7,341 nt of DNA from the NCBI GenBank assembly GCA_026786325.1, contig JAJAYH010000010.1:1-7341 (forward strand). Reading direction: 5' to 3'. The DNA comes from Alkalinema sp. CAN_BIN05 (GTDB lineage: Bacteria > Cyanobacteriota > Cyanobacteriia > Leptolyngbyales > Leptolyngbyaceae). This document shows, one piece after another, positions 1 through 5,045 of this stretch (position 1 is its first letter; each line of letters opens with the position of its first letter). The translations under genes and the position numbers were made by a program. The notes beneath the pieces were generated by a model. The model saw nothing but the letters and a program-made list of their open reading frames with translations. It did no database searches and was not told the origin of the DNA.

Positions 1-1245
1 GTACTAGTCGATATTCCAAAGGATGTGGGCGCAGAGCAATGTGACTATATGCCTGTCAAACCCGGCGACGTTAAGCTGTTGGGTTATAGACCTTCAGTTG
101 ATTTAGATTCCCATCTCTGTACGCAGGCATTGGACTTAATCCGTGAAGCCCAGAAACCGCTGTTGTATGTGGGAGGGGGAAGTGTTGCGGCTAATGCTCA
201 TGGTGAAGTTGCACAATTAGCGGAACGGTTTTCCTTGCCTGTGACAACGACGTTGATGGGGCTGGGTGCGTTTGATGAGCATCATCCATTGTCCGTAGGG
301 ATGTTGGGGATGCATGGGACGGCTTATGCCAACTTTGGTGTAACGCAATGTGATTTGTTGATTGCAGTAGGGGCTAGATTTGACGATCGGGTCACAGGCC
401 GTTTATCTGGATTTGCGCCGGATGCGAAGATTATTCATGTCGATATTGACCCAGCAGAAATTGCTAAAATCCGTCGTCCAGATGTCGCAATTGTGGGAGA
501 CGTGAAGCTGGTTCTTCAGGAAATCTTGGCTCAATCTAAAGACGACAAGGTTGATCCTGATCAAACTCGAGCATGGCGCGATCGGATTGATATCTGGAAA
601 GACGACTATCCAATGGTTGCTCCCCATTACGGGGATCAACTTTCTCCTCAGGAAGTCATTGTCGAAGTCGGGTCTCAGGCTCCCAATGCCTACTACACCA
701 CCGATGTTGGCCAGCATCAAATGTGGGCCGCTCAGTTTTTGAAAAATGGTCCGCGCCGTTGGATTTCCAGTGCAGGACTAGGTACCATGGGCTATGGGAT
801 TCCGGCGGCTATGGGTGCTAAGACGGCAGTTGGGGATGCTGAACAGGTGATTTGTATCAGTGGGGATGCGAGTGTTCAGATGAATATTCAGGAACTTGGA
901 ACCCTGAAACAGTATGGCATTGCGGTCAAAACCATTGTGATTAACAACGGCTGGCAGGGCATGGTGCGGCAGTGGCAGGAGCGCTTTTATGGGGAGCGGT
1001 ATTCTTCATCCCGAATGGAGCCGTCGATGCCCGATTTGGTCAAGCTGGCCGAGGCTTATGGGGTGAAGGGAATGCGAGTGACGCATCCAAGTCAGTTGAA
1101 GGCGGCGATCGCGGAAATGTTGGCCCATGATGGTCCGGTGTTGATGGATGTCCAAGTTCGTAAGAATGAAAACTGTTATCCCATGGTGGCTCCGGGTAAG
1201 AGTAATGATGAAATGTTAGGGCTGCCTGAACCGAAGTCTCGATAA
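1..1245 (+). CDS. ilvB: Acetolactate synthase large subunit, 5'-truncated by the window edge
   Basis: This enzyme condenses two pyruvates to acetolactate, or pyruvate with 2-oxobutyrate, using thiamine diphosphate and FAD. It is the first committed step of valine, leucine and isoleucine synthesis, in the cytoplasm. The reading frame is open from base 1 and begins inside the family motif VLVDIPKDV, so the gene starts upstream; the first start-like codon in frame (GTG at 25) is internal. The visible 414 residues cover the central FAD-binding domain (AVGARFDDRVTGR) and the C-terminal ThDP domain. The ThDP/Mg motif is GDAS at 862-873 followed by NN at 943-948, 27 residues apart. GDA replaces the usual GDG, which I recall as normal for cyanobacterial copies. 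NGWQGMVRQWQ and the C-terminal PMVAPGKSNDEM are typical. No ilvN/ilvH regulatory subunit follows; it must lie elsewhere. Confidence 0.97.
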   Translation, partial: VLVDIPKDVGAEQCDYMPVKPGDVKLLGYRPSVDLDSHLCTQALDLIREAQKPLLYVGGGSVAANAHGEVAQLAERFSLPVTTTLMGLGAFDEHHPLSVGMLGMHGTAYANFGVTQCDLLIAVGARFDDRVTGRLSGFAPDAKIIHVDIDPAEIAKIRRPDVAIVGDVKLVLQEILAQSKDDKVDPDQTRAWRDRIDIWKDDYPMVAPHYGDQLSPQEVIVEVGSQAPNAYYTTDVGQHQMWAAQFLKNGPRRWISSAGLGTMGYGIPAAMGAKTAVGDAEQVICISGDASVQMNIQELGTLKQYGIAVKTIVINNGWQGMVRQWQERFYGERYSSSRMEPSMPDLVKLAEAYGVKGMRVTHPSQLKAAIAEMLAHDGPVLMDVQVRKNENCYPMVAPGKSNDEMLGLPEPKSR

Positions 1246-1254
1246 CGGTGACTT

Positions 1255-1320
1255 AAGAAATCCTAATGCTGGCTGCGATCGGAGTTACTACCGAATTTCA
1301 GTTATGCATTGGGATTTTTT
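1255..1320 (+). terminator. Terminator-like hairpin after ilvB
   Basis: The arms 1255-1269 (AAGAAATCCTAATGC) and 1306-1320 (GCATTGGGATTTTTT) pair over 15 bp with two G-U wobbles and no bulge. They enclose a 36-nt loop, and the 3' arm ends in a run of seven T (1315-1320 plus the pairing to the A-rich 5' arm). It begins 10 nt after the ilvB stop, as expected for factor-independent termination. The loop is longer and the stem less GC-rich than in a textbook terminator, so a processing or stability element is an alternative. Confidence 0.5.
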
Positions 1321-1357
1321 GTAAGATCCTAAATCAATTTAAATATGGATATCCAGA

Positions 1358-1807
1358 ATGACTAAGCGATTTCATACCCCAGCGACCAAGTTTTTGATTG
1401 GCTACAAAGCGGTGAGTGCGATTCTTTTGTTTTGCTTTACCCTAGTGCTACTGTTCACTTGGCGGCGGTATGAACTATTGTCTGACTATGCAGACGAAGC
1501 CCATGGACGAGCGGTGACAATGGTGTTGTCGCAAGCGTTGAATGCTCAGCCGAACAGTTTGCAATTTGGCTCGATCGCAACTTTCTTGTATGGAATGCTG
1601 GCGGGAGTCGAGGCCGTTGGGTTGTGGTTCCATAAAACTTGGGCAGAAGCATTGGTATTAGTTACGGTGGCGCTGAGTTTGCCGATCGAAGTCTTTGAAT
1701 TAGCGCATCATATGACCGGAATTAAGTGGCTGATTTTTGTGATTAATATTGTAATTTTTTGGTATGTGCTGAAGCAATTTAGAGCTAATATTGCAAAGCA
1801 TCATTAA
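1358..1807 (+). CDS. DUF2127 family small membrane protein
   Basis: A 149-residue predicted integral membrane protein of the DUF2127 family, whose function is unknown. Hydrophobic segments are seen at about residues 12-33, 70-90, 96-115 and 123-141, so probably four membrane passes. Conserved features are the N-terminal GYKAVSAILL helix, the LAGVEAVGLWFHKTWAE stretch (residues 81-97) and LPIEVFEL (108-115), which match the family's GVEAxGLW...WAE and LPxEVxEL pattern. The polar stretch from about 36 to 66 would be a loop. ATG at 1358 is chosen because it starts just before the first helix; no Shine-Dalgarno sequence is visible upstream. The gene follows the ilvB terminator-like hairpin, so it is probably transcribed separately, although I found no convincing promoter. 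Its stop overlaps the stop of the convergent nuclease gene within a TTAA tetranucleotide. Confidence 0.85.
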   Translation: MTKRFHTPATKFLIGYKAVSAILLFCFTLVLLFTWRRYELLSDYADEAHGRAVTMVLSQALNAQPNSLQFGSIATFLYGMLAGVEAVGLWFHKTWAEALVLVTVALSLPIEVFELAHHMTGIKWLIFVINIVIFWYVLKQFRANIAKHH

Positions 1808-2277
1808 TTTTTCTTGTATTTCGATCGTACTGACTTGATGATCGTATTAGGTAGTTCAACAATATGAACGATCGTCTCGTCATGCTTGTGATCATCAAAA
1901 ACAAAGTCTAAAACGCCCACAGTATAAACCGGACTCAGTTCAAAATCCCACTCACCTTTGAGCGCCTGTTCCTGAATTGGAAAGGTTGCATAATAAACGC
2001 TTCGGTCCTTGAAAAAATTTTGCTTTGCTTTTTGAATTTCTACAATGAACCGCTCACCATTTTCCGCTTGACAGTAAATATCAAAGATAGCCTTACGATC
2101 GATTTGTGTATTTCCTAAATTCTCATTATTTTTGAAAGATAGATCTCGAATTTGATGATGATCAGGGAGAAGCGTATTGAGGAAATCGATCAGCAAGTCT
2201 TTGTTTGGCTCAGTCCCGAAGACACGTTTAAATCCAAAGTCTGTGAGTAGACTGATGTATTTATCTTGGAGGTACAT
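1804..2277 (-). CDS. Rpn-type PD-(D/E)XK nuclease / putative transposase, C-terminally truncated
   Basis: The 157 residues match the N-terminal half of the Rpn family of recombination-promoting nucleases (PD-(D/E)XK, PDDEXK_2), often annotated as putative transposases. The order is normal: LTDFGFKRVFG (11-21), NKDLLIDFLN (25-34), RKAIFDIYC (61-69), then GERFIVEIQKAK (74-85). The likely catalytic set is D66, E80, Q82 and K83. DRSVYYATFPIQEQA and PVYTVGVLDFVF follow. Intact relatives are roughly 290-300 residues and continue after a VEL-like position with a FYDKLTFIYLE-type segment. Here the sequence departs from the family after about residue 142 and ends in a basic tail (SVRSKYKKN). The nuclease fold core may be complete, but the C-terminal half is missing, so this is either a degraded gene or a short variant. 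ATG at 2277 starts at the family's normal N-terminus. A strong promoter-like sequence lies just upstream. Rpn genes are usually multicopy and spread horizontally. Confidence 0.8.
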   Translation of the reverse strand: MYLQDKYISLLTDFGFKRVFGTEPNKDLLIDFLNTLLPDHHQIRDLSFKNNENLGNTQIDRKAIFDIYCQAENGERFIVEIQKAKQNFFKDRSVYYATFPIQEQALKGEWDFELSPVYTVGVLDFVFDDHKHDETIVHIVELPNTIIKSVRSKYKKN

Positions 2278-2306
2278 GGCAATCGATGGATAAAGTTTTA
2301 CGTTCT

Positions 2307-2335
2307 AGTATAGAACCCTTGACTCCCAGCATCAA
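2307..2335 (-). promoter_or_regulatory. Sigma70-type promoter for the nuclease gene
   Basis: On the minus strand, TTGATG (2335-2330) is followed by an exact 17-nt spacer and TATACT (2312-2307). These match the -35 and -10 consensus in four and five of six positions. The expected transcription start is near 2300, giving a leader of about 20 nt before the nuclease ATG at 2277. This is the best promoter-like sequence I found in the window. Confidence 0.55.
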
Positions 2336-2362
2336 CATTGGCCGATCGGAAGTGTTTGAATA

Positions 2363-2387
2363 CGATCAGACTTCCACAAAACCAAAT
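2363..2387. repeat. 25-bp direct repeat, copy 1
   Basis: The 25 bases match copy 2 at 3182-3206 at 23 positions, in the same orientation. They share the invariant core GACTTCCACAAAA. Identity stops abruptly on both sides. This copy lies 40 bp past the HEPN stop and 85 bp upstream of the nuclease start on the minus strand, in the 150-bp gap between the toxin-antitoxin module and the nuclease gene. Confidence 0.75.
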
Positions 2388-2427
2388 AGGATGAAGGTAA
2401 AACTCGATCGGTTGTGTGGATTCATTA

Positions 2428-2820
2428 TTAGCGGCTGGAGCGATCGGTATCTGAACAATATTGCTGAGCTTGTGACACAAATTCCTGCGCAGAGTTCAAT
2501 ACGATTTCTGCCTGTTGTCGAGTCAGGAAGATTGTCTCCTCGTAGTCACTGAGTTGTCGTAAATCGTAGCCATCAGTCAAAGCACGAGCCATTTCGATCG
2601 GTAGTTCTCCTGTTTTGATGAAATGTAAACCAAACTGTTGAATGGTTCCTTTGTGGGTTTTACTGGTAATACTTTTAACTTCAAGGAGCGCTTGACTGGC
2701 ATGATACATGGCGTAATAAGCACGCGAAATGCAAGCACGGTGACGATCGTTGTCTAGAAGAAGCTGAGCAGTCTCAAGTTCATCTTGGGCAAGTTGCAGC
2801 AATTGTGGAATTCTGCTCAT
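2428..2820 (-). CDS. HEPN domain protein, probable RNase toxin of an MNT/HEPN pair
   Basis: A 130-residue all-helical HEPN protein. The family signature SRAYYAMYHA occupies residues 32-41 and supplies an R-x6-H motif (R33, H40), the likely RNase active site in HEPN toxins. After it come the usual second-half features: a K-T-H-K-G stretch, a GELP turn, and YDLRQLSDYEE leading into the C-terminal helix that ends with QEFVSQAQQY. The length is normal for the group. It resembles the general HEPN family more than the HepT/DUF86 branch, which carries R-x4-H-x-Y; that exact motif is absent here. The start ATG at 2820 overlaps the stop of the preceding nucleotidyltransferase gene as ATGA, so the two are translationally coupled. 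In studied pairs the HEPN protein cuts RNA and the MNT partner silences it by adding AMP groups. That role is inferred for this copy. Confidence 0.88.
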   Translation of the reverse strand: MSRIPQLLQLAQDELETAQLLLDNDRHRACISRAYYAMYHASQALLEVKSITSKTHKGTIQQFGLHFIKTGELPIEMARALTDGYDLRQLSDYEETIFLTRQQAEIVLNSAQEFVSQAQQYCSDTDRSSR

Positions 2821-3149
2821 AGAATAATTCCTTCGCGCCGAATGTTTTCTAGAAGTGGGGTGGGGCGATTTTTGTAATCGGTTTCAGAGACGGGGACGAT
2901 CGAAATTAACTCATTGTATTTTAGATTTAAATCTGTTTTTAACGCACTCAGACGGAGAATCTCATCACCAGGGGAGATCTCGCCTTTTAAAATAAGTAGA
3001 ATATCGATATCGGAATCAGCAGTTGATTCGTGGCGCGCTTGAGAACCAAAAAGAATCAGATTACTTAACCGATCGCCATAGAAATTCCTCAGCGCCTCTT
3101 GTAGCTCTTGAAGGATTGGTGAAATGTTTTGCGGTGCGGTTTTCATCAT
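2817..3149 (-). CDS. MNT-type minimal nucleotidyltransferase, probable antitoxin
   Basis: A 110-residue nucleotidyltransferase-fold protein. The diagnostic GS-x10-D-x-D motif is exact: G35-S36, then D47 and D49 within FGSQARHESTADSDIDILL. The third carboxylate of the fold is not obvious in the strand LKYNELISIVPV (76-87); E80 is the nearest candidate. The C-terminal KNRPTPLLENIRREGIIL is typical of this group. By analogy with MntA, it would bind ATP and AMPylate its HEPN partner. It is the first gene of the pair, with the HEPN gene overlapping its stop by 4 bp. Two adjacent in-frame ATG codons (3149 and 3146) make the exact start uncertain by one residue. No clear Shine-Dalgarno sequence is seen. 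A 25-bp repeat lies 32 bp upstream, and a TAAAAT hexamer between repeat and start could be a -10 element, without a well-spaced -35. Confidence 0.88.
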   Translation of the reverse strand: MMKTAPQNISPILQELQEALRNFYGDRLSNLILFGSQARHESTADSDIDILLILKGEISPGDEILRLSALKTDLNLKYNELISIVPVSETDYKNRPTPLLENIRREGIIL

Positions 3150-3181
3150 GACAAGCGATCGGTTGATGAATCCATTTTAGT

Positions 3182-3206
3182 CGATCGGACTTCCACAAAA
3201 TCAAAT
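3182..3206. repeat. 25-bp direct repeat, copy 2
   Basis: This is the partner of the copy at 2363-2387 (23 of 25 bases identical, same orientation). It lies between the glycosyltransferase stop at 3220 and the MNT start at 3149. The two copies are 819 bp apart and bracket the toxin-antitoxin module. A shorter shared 10-mer, CGATCGGTTG, lies inside each repeat (2405-2414 and 3157-3166), but it contains the HIP1 core and is weak evidence alone. Confidence 0.75.
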
Positions 3207-3219
3207 GATCGCCAATCTC

Positions 3220-4308
3220 CTACGAACCCGCCTCAATTGCATTTTTCAAAATTTTCTCAAACCAAACCTCAACCCGATCGCCCATCGCCTCCAACGAATA
3301 GAACTCCTCCGCATGACACCGACATCGATTCCGACGAATCGTCCCCACCTGCCCGATCGCATTAGTCAACGCCGCCACATCATCCGCCGCCACCACAAAC
3401 CCCGTTTCCCCCGATCGGACAATCTCCGCCGGACCACCGCGCCCATACGCCACAACAGGCACACCACAGGCCAACGCCTCGATCGCCACATTGCCAAATG
3501 CCTCAACCCATTTCGGAGTCATAATCAATGCCTTTGCTGGAGCCATCGCGATCGCCAGTTCAGCCGTCGGTAAGAATCCTTGATACTCAACTTTCGCATT
3601 TGGATAGCGACGTAAAATATCATTCCAGTATGTTTCATCCTGAATCACACCCCAAACCTTCAACACAGCCCCCAAAGAATCGATCGCCGCTACTGCATCT
3701 TCTAGCCCTTTCTCCGGCGCAATCCGTCCCACCCAAGCATAAAAATCTTCAGCCTTCTCACAAAATGGATATAACGACAAATCAAATCCATTCATTAAAC
3801 AATGGGCAAAATCCAATCCATCTTTAAAACTTTCTCCCTGGACTTTACTATGCACTGCGATCGTATGGGGATAGGACGAAGCCACCGACGTAATGATCTG
3901 ATCCATCGCATCAGAAAGAGAACCCATACTGACTAAATGCCCAATAGGTGTTGTAAAAAATGGCGTGAGATAAAACGGCAGCCAATCATAGGCAAAATTA
4001 ACAATCACGTCATAGTTCATTTGCACCGATCGGGCGTAGTCCCACATATTCGACAACACAGAATCCTGCGGCATCGTGACCAATGCATCGCGGCCTTGAC
4101 TTTGGGCAATAATTTGTAAATTCCCAGCAATCTCAACCACCGAAAACCCATCCAATTGCGACGTTTCTGGTGCGACTACTGTAATGTGATGGCCTGCATT
4201 CATAAGCGCGATTGCCAAATTCTTTAGCGTCAGTTCGACACCACCGCCCAGCCCCGTCCCCAGCGCACCGACAGAAGTAGAGACAAACAACAATTTGAGC
4301 GATCGCAT
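3220..4308 (-). CDS. GT4 family glycosyltransferase (GT-B fold)
   Basis: A retaining glycosyltransferase of family GT4, about 362 residues from the chosen start. The N-terminal Rossmann domain opens with LKLLFVSTSVG and a glycine-rich GTGLGGGVELTL acceptor-side loop. The middle holds NFAYDWLPFYLTPFF. The C-terminal nucleotide-sugar domain begins at WVGRIAPEKGLEDA and contains the E-x7-E motif in EAFGNVAIEALACG. The protein has no membrane segment and is probably cytoplasmic. From memory, its FAYDWLPFYLTPFF and TPKWVEAFGNVAIEALACG stretches closely resemble the Synechococcus UDP-glucose:tetrahydrobiopterin glucosyltransferase (BGluT). A pteridine acceptor is therefore plausible, but a hopanoid-polyol acceptor cannot be excluded given the neighbours. 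ATG at 4308 is preferred because it gives the family N-terminus and has GGA 8 nt upstream. ATG at 4326 and TTG at 4344 are in-frame alternatives. It lies just downstream of the phosphorylase gene and is probably co-transcribed with it. Confidence 0.88.
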   Translation of the reverse strand: MRSLKLLFVSTSVGALGTGLGGGVELTLKNLAIALMNAGHHITVVAPETSQLDGFSVVEIAGNLQIIAQSQGRDALVTMPQDSVLSNMWDYARSVQMNYDVIVNFAYDWLPFYLTPFFTTPIGHLVSMGSLSDAMDQIITSVASSYPHTIAVHSKVQGESFKDGLDFAHCLMNGFDLSLYPFCEKAEDFYAWVGRIAPEKGLEDAVAAIDSLGAVLKVWGVIQDETYWNDILRRYPNAKVEYQGFLPTAELAIAMAPAKALIMTPKWVEAFGNVAIEALACGVPVVAYGRGGPAEIVRSGETGFVVAADDVAALTNAIGQVGTIRRNRCRCHAEEFYSLEAMGDRVEVWFEKILKNAIEAGS

Positions 4309-4354
4309 ACAGGCTATCCAATTCATTCGGGACTTACCGCGCAATCATACAGGT

Positions 4355-5017
4355 TCACTTCCCTCGGTGCAATTGTTCTGAGATCATCGTCGTACACCGA
4401 GTCAATTGCTTTAGTCCAAAAATAGATCCTCGAATCAGTCGTAAAGCCGCCCTCGGACGCAGTACAAAAGCACGAGCCAGCTCTATCGGTTTCAGCCGAC
4501 CATTGAGATCAAACACCTGCGATAAATCCGGCAAGTCTCCCACAACAGCATCACTCACCGCTCGAACCACGCTCACCCCAATTCCCCGTTGCTGTATAAA
4601 CTCCAAAATCCATATACTTTCCATATCCACTACATCACAATTAGTCTCAGTATTCAGTAATTGTTTATCCGCCGATTTTGTAATTACGTTATCGATCGTT
4701 ACGGCATTCCAATTTATAAACTTATACCCAATATCAAGATAATCACATTGATATTCATTTCCCGATCGATCGCAACACATTTCATAACAGCCCATTTGCC
4801 CCACCACGGCATCATTCGTCAATCCCCCACACAATCCCAAAACAATCACCTGAGTCACGCCCCATAACCGATCGGATTCCTGCTCAAGAAACGCCTTAAC
4901 CGCAGGCCCAGCCGGAATAGCTAGAACTGGTAAAATAGGCTTAGACTGCGATTTGTTCAATCCGTCCATAACTGCTTTAAATTCTGCGCCCTGTGGGACT
5001 AGGATAAGTATTGTCAT
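4355..5017 (-). CDS. Nucleoside phosphorylase-fold protein, probably HpnG-like hopanoid phosphorylase
   Basis: A 220-residue member of the PNP/UDP phosphorylase and MTA/SAH nucleosidase superfamily. It begins with ILILVPQGAEFKAV, the usual first strand with E12. The phosphate/ribose glycine loop is LGLCGGL (60-66). VVDMES (129-134) provides the Met-Glu that grips the ribose, and VRAVSD (151-156) supplies the base-binding Asp. The length and the late VITKSADKQLL segment fit HpnG, which removes adenine from adenosylhopane to give the ribosyl precursor of bacteriohopanetetrol. The divergent hpnA 28 bp away supports this; otherwise a generic MTA/SAH nucleosidase would be possible. There are several cysteines (C63, C77, C81, C82, C91), whose meaning is unclear. 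The start ATG at 5017 lies inside a perfect 12-bp palindrome. The GT4 gene follows within about 50 bp on the same strand. Confidence 0.78.
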   Translation of the reverse strand: MTILILVPQGAEFKAVMDGLNKSQSKPILPVLAIPAGPAVKAFLEQESDRLWGVTQVIVLGLCGGLTNDAVVGQMGCYEMCCDRSGNEYQCDYLDIGYKFINWNAVTIDNVITKSADKQLLNTETNCDVVDMESIWILEFIQQRGIGVSVVRAVSDAVVGDLPDLSQVFDLNGRLKPIELARAFVLRPRAALRLIRGSIFGLKQLTRCTTMISEQLHRGK

Positions 5018-5022
5018 GACAA
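5011..5022. promoter_or_regulatory. Perfect 12-bp palindrome over the phosphorylase start, overlapping a candidate hpnA -35
   Basis: TTGTCATGACAA is self-complementary. Its centre contains the minus-strand ATG (5017) of the phosphorylase gene. On the plus strand, TTGTCA (5011-5016) matches a -35 box in five of six positions. A 17-nt spacer then leads to TACATT (5034-5039), a four-of-six -10. The start of transcription would fall at about the hpnA ATG, giving a leaderless or near-leaderless message. The whole divergent gap is only 28 bp and AT-rich. Operator function is inferred from symmetry and position only. Confidence 0.35.
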
Positions 5023-5045
5023 ATTTTTATTAATACATTAAAACG

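Noticed and set aside
25..1245. GTG at 25 as the real start of ilvB
   Set aside because: The frame is open to base 1, and the residues before it (VLVDIPKD) are a conserved internal motif; the gene is cut by the window edge.
1290..1357. Promoter for the DUF2127 gene
   Set aside because: Several AT-rich hexamers are present, but none pairs with a -35-like box at 16-18 nt spacing.
2342..2376. Inverted repeat GGAAGT...ACTTCC next to repeat copy 1
   Set aside because: Only 6 bp with a 16-nt loop, no extension of the stem and no T-tract; it is easily due to chance and absent at copy 2.
2286..2552. Plus-strand open frame of 88 codons between the nuclease and HEPN genes
   Set aside because: It runs antisense over the HEPN C-terminus, shows no recognisable motif, and covers the promoter and repeat of the minus-strand genes.
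1804..3206. Complete insertion sequence or composite transposon
   Set aside because: No terminal inverted repeats or full transposase are present. The flanking repeats are direct, imperfect and too long for a target-site duplication, and the nuclease lies outside them.
4309..4344. Upstream starts of the glycosyltransferase (ATG 4326, TTG 4344)
   Set aside because: The added residues do not resemble the family N-terminus, and neither has a better ribosome-binding sequence than ATG 4308. ATG 4326 remains possible.
4744..4787. Cysteine group C77, C81, C82 and C91 in the phosphorylase as a metal site
   Set aside because: The spacing matches no known zinc or iron-sulfur motif and the fold does not need a metal.
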